Assembly (NCBI GenBank): GCA_028876495.1
Contig: JAGWRO010000018.1
Location: forward strand, 1-64,000
Length of the DNA: 64,000 nucleotides
Direction: 5' to 3'
Origin: Bacteroidota bacterium
Lineage (GTDB): Bacteria; Bacteroidota; Bacteroidia; Chitinophagales; Chitinophagaceae
Positions 43,747 through 52,494 of this stretch are shown here, piece after piece; position 1 is the stretch's first letter; each line of letters opens with the position of its first letter. The notes beneath the pieces are model-generated. The model worked only from the letters and a program-made list of their open reading frames with translations. It was not told where the DNA came from and made no database searches. A program made the position numbers and the translations under genes.

Positions 43747-46700
43747 TTAAGTCTCTTTTTTATTTTTCGTGGAAGCATATTGGGAAGGTAATATCTTAAA
43801 TTCTTCTTTAAAAAATTTCGTGAAGTTCTTTGGGTTATTGAAGCCTACCTCATAGGCAATTTCAGCAACGGTTAGCCCGCTTTTTTCCAATAACCGCGCT
43901 GCTCTTTTTAAACGAATCGACCGGATAAACTCAATTGGCGTCTTGCCGGTAAGCGAAAGAATTTTTCTATATAGTGTTACACGGTTCATATACATGTCGC
44001 GGCTGAAATCTTCAACAGAAAACTCAGGGACATCTATGTTTTTCTCTACAACTTCCAAAGCCTCCTTAAGGAATTTCTCGTCAACAGGAGTGATGGTTAC
44101 CTCCCGGGGATTGACTTCAAGTTGTTTTTGGAACCTCTTATGTAATAATTCCTGCTGTGCCAGCAAGTTTCTGATCCGTGAAGCCAAAATTTCAAAAGTA
44201 AAGGGTTTGGTAATGTAATCATTCACCCCTGCTTTAAAGCCAGCCAATTGTTTTTCCTCACTTCCCATGGCAGTAAGCAATATGACGGGAATGTGGGCAG
44301 TGAGCATTTCTGATTTGATTTTCCTTGCCAATTCCACACCGTCCATTAAAGGCATCATAATGTCGCTCACCACAAGATCAGGATTCAATAACTTTATTTT
44401 TTCCCAACCTTCTTTTCCATTGGTAGCTTCTTCAATCTTATATTGTCCTTTCAGGTTGTCTTTTAAATAAAAGCGAAGGTCTTCACTGTCTTCCACCACA
44501 AGTATTGTTTTCTTCTTACTGCTCTTTTGTCCTGCTTCGGCCATTATCTGCTCGGTTTCTTCTTCAGGTATTGGATTGGTGGCCATTATTGAAGGAGCAT
44601 CGTAAATCTTTTTTGCAGGAAGTAAAACGGTGAAACACGTTCCCTGGCCAGGTTCGCTTTTCAGAGTGATGATACCATTATGTAATTTAACGAATGCTTT
44701 GGTGATGGCAAGACCGATACCCGTACCCTGGTTCACCATACTTTCCGGAACATCGGTTTGAAAGAAACGTTCGAAAACCTTCTCATGCATATCGGCAGGA
44801 ATACCAATCCCGGTATCTTTAACTTCCATTACTAGCGTTCCGTCAGATTCATTCTTTTCCGGTGGATCATAGTTAAGATTAATACTCACGCTGCCATTGT
44901 CGTCGGTATATTTAAAAGCATTTGAAAACAGGTTGAAGAGGATCTTCTCAACTTTATCTTTATCAAAATAAATTTCCAGGCTGTCTATATTGGAAGAGAA
45001 TGAAAGCCGGATATTTTTCTTTTCCGCAATATCCAAAAAAGAGTTGGTAATATCCTTACTGAACCGGATAATGTCGCCTATTGAGGGGTGCAATTTTATT
45101 TCCTGCACTTCCATTTTTCTGAAGTCGAGCAATTGGTTTACCAGACTCAATAACCGTTTTGCATTGCGCTGTACAAGGTTTAGCTGCTTTTTCTGTTCTT
45201 CATCTTCGGCTTGCTTAATAATTCTTTCCAACGGAGCAATGATCAGGCTAAGGGGAGTTCGAAACTCATGACTTACATTCGTAAAAAATTTTGTCTTTAA
45301 ACGTTCCAGAGCGTGAGCCCTTTCTGCTTCCCTTCGCTGATGAGCCACTTCATAACTCATGTGTATTCTATCTAACGTGATACGCCGAATAAGTATTAGT
45401 AAGGCAGCTACCATCAGTATGTATATAATATAGGCAAGAGGTGTTCGCCAAAATGGTGGCTTAATATTGATCTGCAGTTCTTTAATATCACTCCACAAAC
45501 CTTCACTGTTCAAAACTTTTACTCTAAAAGTATAATGGCCAGGATCGAGATTTGTGTAAGTGGCGCTTCGTTGGTTACCATCCGCATACAACCAGTCTGT
45601 GTTAAAGCCCTTTAGCATATAGGCATATTTATCCCGGGTGCTATTGGCATAATCCAAAGAAGCAAATTCAATAGAAAAAACGTTTTCTTTATATAGCAGA
45701 TCTATACCTTGAAGCTGCGATAAAGATCGTTGAAGCAGGACTCGATTATTAACCAATTCTCCGGGTTCAATTTTTTTATTTAATATCTCTAAATCTGTAA
45801 AAACGATTTTCGTATGGTAAACGGGCTTACTTATTTTGGATGGATTAATAATGTTAAAGCCCGATGGGCCACCAAAAATCAATTTCCCACCGCGTGTTTT
45901 AAATGCTGCCTTGCTATTAAACTCCTGGTTCTGCAGATTGTTCAATTCATCATAATTGATCACTGAGAGAACAATACCGTTTTCTTTTTTTTCAGGAATA
46001 GCGTTACATAACCCGTTGGGAGTGGATATCCAAAGGCTTTGATGATCGTCATCAAGAATATTCAAAATCATATTATCGGGTAAACCGTCAGCCATCGTAA
46101 ATGTTTGGAAATTTTTAGTCTGCTCGTTAAATAAATCCAAACCTTCAGTAGTTCCAACCCAAATTCTTCCTTTACTATCTTCTGAAATACATATTACATT
46201 GTTGTTGGATAAACTCTTTTTATCATTAGAATGCTGGTAAAAAACGGCATGGGTACCATTTTCCTTCCAAACAGTAATACCATTGTCAGTACCTATCCAT
46301 AAATTTCCCTTATTATCCTCGAGCATGTCATTAATATCATTGGAAGTAAGAATAACGGGGGGCTGCTGTTTATTTTGATAATGCTTAAACCGGCCGCTTT
46401 TTCTATACATAAGATCTAATCCCCCTCCCAGGGTACCTACCCATAAATTTTGCTCCCTGTCTTCAAAAATTTTCCAGATATTATCATTCGCCAAACTTGC
46501 AGAATCCGAATCGTCATGCCTGTAGTGCATAAACTTTTTTCCGTCGAACCTATTCAGGCCTCCAATGAAAGTTCCAATCCAAAGTATATTTTCATCATCA
46601 ATACACAAGCTTACAATAACATTACTGCTCAGGCTATTTTTGTTGTTTGGATCATGCAGGTATCGTTTAAATGTGTTGTTTTTTCTATTGAAATAAATTA

Positions 46701-47895
46701 ATCCACCGCCATTGGTCCCGATCCAGATATTTCCTGAATTATCTTCCACAAACTGGTTTACATCATCATAGGGAAGACTATTTGGGTTCGATTCCAGGTG
46801 ATGATAATAAGGGAATTGCACAATATTGCTATTTAAATAATTAATTCCCTGTTTGTAAGTTCCCAGCCATATAATTCCAATATCATCTTTATACAAAGAA
46901 GTGATGGTATTTTGGCTCAGACTTTTCGGATCTTCAGGATTGTTTAAAAGATAGGTTGTTTTGAAATTGTTCTTTTTATCTATAAGCGTCACTCCACCGT
47001 GATCCGTTCCAACCCAAATTAAACCATTATTATCCTGAACCACCTGACTGACCAGATTCGATTTCAACCTGGAGGGAAATGAATTTTCATTAAAGCGTTT
47101 TACTGAACTATCGGTAGGATTAAAAAGATAAAGCCCATTCATATAATACCACATCCAGAGATCGCCATCTTTGTCGATTAAAAGACTGTATGGAATGTTT
47201 CCAATGGTCAATTTCTGTAAAGTAGTGGCAGAAAAAATAATCTTATTGGCTTTTATATCATTTTCCTGCAAAAATCCATTTTGATAAACTATCCATAGTT
47301 TTCCGTCCTTTGTTTCTTTGAAGGAAGCAATTTTTGCATTCGAATTGAAAGCGGGATTATTGTTAAATAATTTCACCCTTTTATCCTTATCAGAATACAT
47401 GTAGAGATCAAGGTTCTCATAAAGAAACCAGTATCTTCCGTTGTTTCCTTTTACAATATTGCTGACAGGCCCTGAAGGGAGTCCCAGCGAGTGCAGATAA
47501 TTATTATAATCAGCGTCAAATTTTTCTGTACCGGAATTATATATACAAGCACCTGCCCCTGTCATGACCCACATTTTTCCATTTGGAAGTTCGGAAAGCG
47601 AAAGAATATTATTATCGGTTAGCGACGAACTATCGTTAGACCTCTTACGGAAGATTTTAAAGGAATAACCATCATATCGGTCGAGCCCGGACATGGTGCC
47701 AAACCATAAAAAGCCGTCGGAATCTTTTAGTATTGCATTGACCTGGTTGTGTGAAAGGCCATTGTAAGTATTCAGTTTCGAAAAGTGATAATATTCGCCC
47801 TGGCCAAAAACAGAAAGTGATGGTATCAATAAGCCAATCCAAAAAGGAAGGCAGATTAGCTTGCATAGCCCGGAAAAAAAATTTAAGCATCTCAT
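43747..47895 (-). CDS. Hybrid two-component system regulator (HTCS)
   Basis: A 1382-residue fused sensor and transcription factor, from the ATG at 47895 that begins a signal peptide (MRCLNFFSG ... SVFGQG). The N-terminal periplasmic half has 14 Reg_prop repeats of the form xxVxxIxxDxxGxxWxGT, enough for two seven-bladed propellers, then a Y_Y_Y domain (about 690-760) and a membrane helix near 830. The cytoplasmic half has HisKA (VSHEFRTPLSLI, His near residue 873), HATPase_c (N box LFNLFSNAFKYT, G boxes DTGIGIPAD and GTGIGLA), a receiver (VSDIMMPLMDG, Asp near 1175) and an AraC helix-turn-helix (about 1285-1380). It should sense the glycan and activate the adjacent operon. The longer frame to 47994 adds 33 unlikely residues. 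Confidence 0.95.
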   Translation of the reverse strand: MRCLNFFSGLCKLICLPFWIGLLIPSLSVFGQGEYYHFSKLNTYNGLSHNQVNAILKDSDGFLWFGTMSGLDRYDGYSFKIFRKRSNDSSSLTDNNILSLSELPNGKMWVMTGAGACIYNSGTEKFDADYNNYLHSLGLPSGPVSNIVKGNNGRYWFLYENLDLYMYSDKDKRVKLFNNNPAFNSNAKIASFKETKDGKLWIVYQNGFLQENDIKANKIIFSATTLQKLTIGNIPYSLLIDKDGDLWMWYYMNGLYLFNPTDSSVKRFNENSFPSRLKSNLVSQVVQDNNGLIWVGTDHGGVTLIDKKNNFKTTYLLNNPEDPKSLSQNTITSLYKDDIGIIWLGTYKQGINYLNSNIVQFPYYHHLESNPNSLPYDDVNQFVEDNSGNIWIGTNGGGLIYFNRKNNTFKRYLHDPNNKNSLSSNVIVSLCIDDENILWIGTFIGGLNRFDGKKFMHYRHDDSDSASLANDNIWKIFEDREQNLWVGTLGGGLDLMYRKSGRFKHYQNKQQPPVILTSNDINDMLEDNKGNLWIGTDNGITVWKENGTHAVFYQHSNDKKSLSNNNVICISEDSKGRIWVGTTEGLDLFNEQTKNFQTFTMADGLPDNMILNILDDDHQSLWISTPNGLCNAIPEKKENGIVLSVINYDELNNLQNQEFNSKAAFKTRGGKLIFGGPSGFNIINPSKISKPVYHTKIVFTDLEILNKKIEPGELVNNRVLLQRSLSQLQGIDLLYKENVFSIEFASLDYANSTRDKYAYMLKGFNTDWLYADGNQRSATYTNLDPGHYTFRVKVLNSEGLWSDIKELQINIKPPFWRTPLAYIIYILMVAALLILIRRITLDRIHMSYEVAHQRREAERAHALERLKTKFFTNVSHEFRTPLSLIIAPLERIIKQAEDEEQKKQLNLVQRNAKRLLSLVNQLLDFRKMEVQEIKLHPSIGDIIRFSKDITNSFLDIAEKKNIRLSFSSNIDSLEIYFDKDKVEKILFNLFSNAFKYTDDNGSVSINLNYDPPEKNESDGTLVMEVKDTGIGIPADMHEKVFERFFQTDVPESMVNQGTGIGLAITKAFVKLHNGIITLKSEPGQGTCFTVLLPAKKIYDAPSIMATNPIPEEETEQIMAEAGQKSSKKKTILVVEDSEDLRFYLKDNLKGQYKIEEATNGKEGWEKIKLLNPDLVVSDIMMPLMDGVELARKIKSEMLTAHIPVILLTAMGSEEKQLAGFKAGVNDYITKPFTFEILASRIRNLLAQQELLHKRFQKQLEVNPREVTITPVDEKFLKEALEVVEKNIDVPEFSVEDFSRDMYMNRVTLYRKILSLTGKTPIEFIRSIRLKRAARLLEKSGLTVAEIAYEVGFNNPKNFTKFFKEEFKILPSQYASTKNKKET

Positions 47896-48003
47896 AAGGT
47901 ATCCGATTTCTATTATAATGAAATCAGGGAGTAAGTTAACAAATGACCGGGATAAATGACCTTTTTTGCAATGACAATTCTTAGAATGAATCAATTATAA
48001 TCC

Positions 48004-48271
48004 CTCGTCAAAAATATTGTGAGGCTGGCAGGAATCAATACTGAGATAGAATTTTGGTATAATAAAGGACATAAAGATATCCAGGTAACCAAGCCAAAAT
48101 ATGCCTGGATTAATTCGCAAACCTGGAGAGGTTCTTTGTACAAACGAATTTTTAGCAGGCACACCAGTTGAATTAATCATGAAAATAGGCAGGCATAAAA
48201 ATGTGAAAGGTTTTTATAAATACATTTAGATAACAACTGAAGAAGCCGAAAATAAAATTAAAGAACTGTGA
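48004..48271 (+). pseudogene. Tyrosine recombinase (phage-type integrase) C-terminal remnant
   Basis: In the plus-strand frame from 48004 the text IVRLAGINTEIEFWYNKG, then PKYAWINSQTWRGS, matches the C-terminal catalytic half of Bacteroidota tyrosine recombinases (xKLAGIN ... pKYelixSHTxRRSFxTN). A frameshift near 48145 leads to CTNEFLAGTPVELIMKIGRH, then KNVKGFYKYI, which is the GH-to-Tyr segment with the catalytic Tyr in FYKYI. An in-frame TAG at 48227-48229 interrupts it, and the tail [13 protein letters not shown] with TGA at 48269-48271 follows. The gene is clearly dead: the N-terminal half is missing and two lesions are visible. It lies on the far side of the polysaccharide locus from tRNA-Cys. 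Nothing else is seen in 47896-48432 apart from the panD promoter. Confidence 0.75.
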
Positions 48272-48382
48272 CGGCAGAAAGGAAAGATGGAAGTGCTTGC
48301 GAAATGAAATTCAATTTTAAAATACCTGCCCGGGTTGATGCCATCAGGATCTTCACCCTAACTTCATCGCAGTGTACTATTC

Positions 48383-48413
48383 TTTGCTCTCTTATATTCG
48401 TTTTGTACATTTA
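48383..48413 (+). promoter_or_regulatory. Promoter of panD
   Basis: TTTG at 48383-48386 and TACATTTA at 48406-48413 (one mismatch to TAnnTTTG), 19 bp apart, the ideal spacing. The predicted start is about 15 bp ahead of the ATG at 48433, which argues against the longer frame from 48268. Confidence 0.6.
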
Positions 48414-48432
48414 CCGCCTAAAAAATACAAGT

Positions 48433-48780
48433 ATGCATATTGAGGTGCTTAAATCTAAAGTACATCGCGTAGTGGTGACCGAAGCCAGTTTGAATTATGT
48501 GGGTAGTCTTACCCTGGATGAAGATCTGATGGAAGCGGCCGGAATGATCGAAAATGAAAAGGTACAGATCGTCAATATTAATAACGGGGAACGCCTGGAA
48601 ACCTACCTGATAACCGGAAAAAGGGGGAGTGGTATCTGTTGCCTGAATGGCCCGGCCGCACGTAAAGGTGCTGTAGGCGATATTATTATCGTTATATCTT
48701 ACGCTTCAATGCCTTTCGAAGAGGCGAAAGTCTTCCGGCCAAAAATTGTCTTCCCGGATGAGAAAAATATGATTAAATAG
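48433..48780 (+). CDS. panD: Aspartate 1-decarboxylase
   Basis: Makes beta-alanine from aspartate for pantothenate and coenzyme A synthesis. The 115-residue proenzyme is self-cleaved at Gly24-Ser25 ([10 protein letters not shown]), and the new Ser becomes the pyruvoyl group. Active-site Lys9 (KSKVHR), Tyr58 region ([13 protein letters not shown]) and the NGPAARKG block are present. The frame is open upstream to 48268, but those 55 residues fit no family, overlap an integrase remnant and lie ahead of a promoter, so the ATG at 48433 is used. It is monocistronic. Confidence 0.95.
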   Translation: MHIEVLKSKVHRVVVTEASLNYVGSLTLDEDLMEAAGMIENEKVQIVNINNGERLETYLITGKRGSGICCLNGPAARKGAVGDIIIVISYASMPFEEAKVFRPKIVFPDEKNMIK

Positions 48781-48954
48781 CCTGACTTTGTGAATGAACA
48801 AGTTTTCGTTCAGCTTCCGTATGAACAATTTCTCAACTTTGTATTAATTGCAAAATTATTTTATGCAAATTGGAATACCATGTGATGAGAAGTAAAATCT
48901 TTTTTTTAGTCTCACAGGGGAGATGAAAAAGTATTTGAACCTCATCATTGCGTT

Positions 48955-49012
48955 TTATTCAAGCGAGCGACGATGCCGGTTGTGTCGTGAGCGATTCCCT
49001 GCAGGTAACGGT
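48955..49012 (+). other. Possible PKD-domain coding fragment
   Basis: The plus-strand frame reads FIQASDDAGCVVSDSLQVTV, which looks like the end of a PKD or adhesin repeat (xxTDxxGCxxSDSxxVTV). The frame continues to 49142 without further likeness. It may be a relic of a large surface protein, or chance. The remainder of 48781-49144 has AT-rich sequence, including GCAAA repeats near 48850-48875, and no gene. Confidence 0.25.
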
Positions 49013-49144
49013 GAGAATTCACTTGCCGGTGTCTAAACCAGGACTACTCGCAGCTTTACAGAAAAAAGGAAAGTTAATTATTTATTTCTCCAACTTTCCT
49101 ACAGAATCTGAAAATACCTTTAGCGCCCATTTAAATTTCTGATT

Positions 49145-51628
49145 TTGAAGAAAATACTTTTACCTACCCTTTTATGCCTCCTGAATTTATCTCTTTTAGC
49201 CCAAAAAACCGGTAATGCCGGTTTTAAAATCAAAGGAAAATTGATAGATTCGGTTACTAATCACCCGTTAGAATATGCGACGATTTCTATTTTCCCCACC
49301 GGTGCCACAAAGCCGGTCAACGGGGCCGTTTCTGATCACAAAGGAAACTTTGTAGTTGATAATATTTCCGGTGGCACTTACAAACTGCTTGCAGAATTTA
49401 TAGGCTACAAAGCACATGCGTTGTATAATATCACTGTTGATAAAGATCACCCTGTTGCCAACGTGAACGAAATCGTTTTGCAACCAAAAGCCACAACACT
49501 CCAAAATATTACCATATCAGGCCAGCCCAAAATAATAGAAAATAAAATTGATAAATTGGTTTTTAATGCCGAACAGGATGTCACCTCGCAAGTGGGTGTG
49601 GCAACGGATGTATTGAAAAAGGTTCCGCAGGTTTCTGTAGATGTAGATGGAAATGTAACACTGGCCGGAAGTTCAAGCATTCGGTTTTTGATAAATGGAA
49701 AACCTTCAGCAGCTTTCGGAAGTGATATTGCCGATGTGCTGCAGGCTATACCTGCAAACCAGATAAAAAGTATAGAAGTGATCACCACACCGGGCGCCAA
49801 ATATGATGCACAAGGCCTTGGTGGAATTATCAATATCATTCTTAAGAAAAATAATTCGCAAGGCGTAAATGGGAATTTATCACTTACAGGCGGAACAAGA
49901 ACTGAAAATGGTTCATTTAACTTCAATGCACGAAAGGGGAGTTTTGGAATGAATGCTTACATCAGCGGCAATGCCAGGTTGAAAACCACGACTCTTTCCA
50001 ATTCAGAAAGGGTAACTAATGATACCACTGCCAATAATAATGTTTTCCTTAACCAGGCTTCTTCGGCCAATGATAAAAGGAGCGGGTATAGTTCAGGACT
50101 TGGATTTGATTGGGACATCAATAAGTTTAACGGGATTTCGGGAAATATTTCTTATCGAAATTTCGGCCACATCAGTTCGGGTGTAACTAACCAGTTACAG
50201 CAAACCAAATCTCCTGATGGCGCCTTGTTAGCTGACATTGAAAATTCTCTCAATTCTGATCACCACTTCCATTTCCATAATGTAGACGCAAGTCTTAATT
50301 ATAAAAAAACATTTAAAAAAGAAGACCAGGAATTAGACCTCGCCGTTAATACAAGCATGGGCAATCGCAATGTGACGGATAACAATTATCAGTATCTTCT
50401 TCCGCAGGATTCACTTTATTACAGTACTAAAGGAAATAATCCCGGTACCGAAAAAGAAACGGAGATAAGGGTTGATTATACACAGCCTTTTAAAAAGAAC
50501 ATTCTTCTCGGCGTAGGAAGCAAACTAAGCCTTTATGATATTACGAGTAATTCGCAGGTATTGAAATTAAATGGTTCGGGAAATTATAGCATCAATAATT
50601 ATTTATCCGACAATCTTGGCTATCACCAGAAAGTTTATGCATTTTATAGTGAACTTACCTTTCCTGTTTTCAAATTATATGATGCAAAAATCGGGGAACG
50701 TTATGAGCGTACGGAAATCAATTCTTATTATTCGGATGCGCAGCAACAGCAAAAAGTACCGGGATATAACACTTTTGTCCCGTCAATTTTTTTCTATAAA
50801 AAAACAAGCGAAAATTCACAAATAAAACTGAGCTACACCAAAAGGATCGAACGACCCGATTACAGGGATTTAAATCCATTTATCAACACGGCTGATCCTA
50901 AAAATTTATCAACTGGTAATATTCACCTTTCGCCCGAAACAGGAAAGCGGTATGAGTTAGGTTATAATGTTGATGTTGATAAAGTTGGCTCTTTTATGGT
51001 CAATTTATTCTACCGGATCAATGAGCATGACATCCAGGATTATATTGTTTATTATCCTTCCTACCAGGTGGGCGATACTACCTATACAGATGTGGCGGTA
51101 AGTACAAGACAGAACATCGGGCGTGAAAATAATTATGGACTTAATCTCTTTGCTTCTGCAAAATTCTTTTCCAAACTCGATCTGAGAACGAACCTGTTTT
51201 TCTATGAAAGACATACGATAAACACTATCGATAAGGGTTACAATTATAACAGCTTTAATTATCACGTTAATCTGAATGCCGATTACCGGTTTTCAAATAC
51301 GATGGTAGCAGAATTTTTCGGAAACTTCAGGTCTGCAAGGCACCAGGCACAAGGAAGCTATCCGTCTTTTACTACTTACAGTCTTGCGATTCGCAAACAA
51401 TTCTGGAATAAAAAAGGAAGCCTTGCGCTTACTGCTTCCAATCTTTTTCATAAAGATCTGGTTCTGAAAACAAAAGTCTTTGGTCCTGATTTTACCATTA
51501 ACCAAACACGTACGATTCCTTTTCGTTCTATCGGAATTAATTTTACCTGGAAGTTTGGAAAACTCGTATTTAAAAAAGATAAAGAGCAGATCAATGACAA
51601 TTCAAATCTACCTTCCGGGGATGGGTAG
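49145..51628 (+). CDS. Outer-membrane TonB-dependent receptor-like protein
   Basis: An 827-residue protein. The start is TTG at 49145: the signal peptide (MKKILLPTLLCLLNLSLLAQ) begins exactly there and no ATG is near. A carboxypeptidase-D-like domain (FKIKGKLIDSVTNHPLEYAT, about 25-110) is followed by a plug (about 120-215, VATDVLKKVPQVSVDVDGNVT ... IRFLINGKPSAAFG) and a barrel that ends in a typical short C-terminal strand region (GINFTWKFGKLVFKK). It belongs to the outer-membrane beta-barrel family that often works without a SusD partner. No SusD or enzyme neighbours are seen, so the ligand is unknown. Related to peptide or siderophore receptors in Bacteroidota. Confidence 0.85.
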   Translation: MKKILLPTLLCLLNLSLLAQKTGNAGFKIKGKLIDSVTNHPLEYATISIFPTGATKPVNGAVSDHKGNFVVDNISGGTYKLLAEFIGYKAHALYNITVDKDHPVANVNEIVLQPKATTLQNITISGQPKIIENKIDKLVFNAEQDVTSQVGVATDVLKKVPQVSVDVDGNVTLAGSSSIRFLINGKPSAAFGSDIADVLQAIPANQIKSIEVITTPGAKYDAQGLGGIINIILKKNNSQGVNGNLSLTGGTRTENGSFNFNARKGSFGMNAYISGNARLKTTTLSNSERVTNDTTANNNVFLNQASSANDKRSGYSSGLGFDWDINKFNGISGNISYRNFGHISSGVTNQLQQTKSPDGALLADIENSLNSDHHFHFHNVDASLNYKKTFKKEDQELDLAVNTSMGNRNVTDNNYQYLLPQDSLYYSTKGNNPGTEKETEIRVDYTQPFKKNILLGVGSKLSLYDITSNSQVLKLNGSGNYSINNYLSDNLGYHQKVYAFYSELTFPVFKLYDAKIGERYERTEINSYYSDAQQQQKVPGYNTFVPSIFFYKKTSENSQIKLSYTKRIERPDYRDLNPFINTADPKNLSTGNIHLSPETGKRYELGYNVDVDKVGSFMVNLFYRINEHDIQDYIVYYPSYQVGDTTYTDVAVSTRQNIGRENNYGLNLFASAKFFSKLDLRTNLFFYERHTINTIDKGYNYNSFNYHVNLNADYRFSNTMVAEFFGNFRSARHQAQGSYPSFTTYSLAIRKQFWNKKGSLALTASNLFHKDLVLKTKVFGPDFTINQTRTIPFRSIGINFTWKFGKLVFKKDKEQINDNSNLPSGDG

Positions 51629-51735
51629 TTATTGACCTGACAATAAGTTTAAATCAAAGATTTATCGTAAAAAAACATTTCAACTATGCAGTAAATCAAC
51701 AAAAATCACAAATTTTAATTTGATAAAAATTGCGT

Positions 51736-51798
51736 GCATTCCAAATTGTCGCTTTGCCGTGCTTCTTGTGGGCGGTGGAGGACACCGCCCACGGCGGA
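51736..51798 (+). repeat. Interspersed hairpin repeat, copy 3
   Basis: Left end motif catTccaaattgtc (51737-51750), then GTGGGCGG (51768-51775) / CCGCCCAC (51785-51792) and GGCGG. The second hairpin and the right end motif are missing. It begins about 110 bp after the receptor gene stop, in line with copies 1 and 2. Confidence 0.8.
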
Positions 51799-51897
51799 TA
51801 ATTTTAATAATTCAGTAACCCAACAAATAACCACAATTTTTAATTTGGCGACCATTACATTACAATTAAAATCAATTATTTTTTTTACCTTTTAAAA

Positions 51898-52494
51898 ATG
51901 AATGAAAATGTAATTGTTATTTTGGCTGCCGGTGCATCATCACGAATGCAAAAACCAAAGCAATTGTTGCTTTACCAGGATGAACCTTTGTTAACACACA
52001 CAATTAAAGAAGCTCATCAATCTTTAATGCCTGTAATCGTAGTGTTGGGTGCAAATGCAGATTCAATCAAGGTTAAGATCAGAAGTATAGAGGAAGAAAT
52101 GGTTATAAATGAAGAGTGGGAGAGCGGAATAGCTTCTTCCATAAAAGCCGGCCTGGAAAAAGCGCTTGCTAATTTTAAAGAAATGCAGAATTGTCTTTTT
52201 GCTGTTTGCGACCAGCCCTATATTTCATCCAATTTATTCAGGGAGTTGGTTGATCAAAAAAAGAAAAGTGGCAAAAAAATAGTTGCCTGTTCTTATGCTG
52301 ATACTTTAGGAACACCATGCCTTTTTGATAAAAAATATTTTGATGAATTGCTGAAGCTTGAAGGAGATCATGGAGCAAAAAGTATTTTACAAAAATACAG
52401 GAACGATGTAGCTTCGGTCGATTTTGAAAAAGGTAAGATTGATGTGGATACCAAAAAAGATTACGAAGAACTTTTAAAGAATCAAAATCTATGA
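51898..52494 (+). CDS. mocA: Molybdopterin nucleotidyltransferase (MocA-like)
   Basis: A 198-residue NTP-transferase. The nucleotide-binding start LAAGASSRMQKPKQLL is the MocA form rather than the MobA form LAGGxSSRMGxDK. VCDQPYIS near residue 105 and GTPCLFD near 145 match. It would attach CMP to molybdopterin to give the dinucleotide cofactor used by xanthine dehydrogenase-type enzymes; the exact nucleotide is inferred. It is the first gene of the molybdenum operon, and its stop overlaps the modA start by 4 bp. A TACCTTTT box, a weak -7 match, lies 5-12 bp upstream of the ATG. Confidence 0.8.
   Translation: MNENVIVILAAGASSRMQKPKQLLLYQDEPLLTHTIKEAHQSLMPVIVVLGANADSIKVKIRSIEEEMVINEEWESGIASSIKAGLEKALANFKEMQNCLFAVCDQPYISSNLFRELVDQKKKSGKKIVACSYADTLGTPCLFDKKYFDELLKLEGDHGAKSILQKYRNDVASVDFEKGKIDVDTKKDYEELLKNQNL

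Noticed and set aside
48268-48432. N-terminal extension of panD from a GTG
   Set aside because: The extra 55 residues overlap the integrase remnant and the promoter, and PanD always starts near [12 protein letters not shown].
48271-49140. Second copy of the tRNA-Cys 3' end as an attachment site
   Set aside because: No stretch resembling GGTTCGAATCCGCTCGG was found by eye, so no site is claimed.
51629-51897. A molybdenum cofactor riboswitch ahead of the cofactor operon
   Set aside because: No matching conserved stems were seen; the space holds a hairpin repeat copy and AT-rich sequence.
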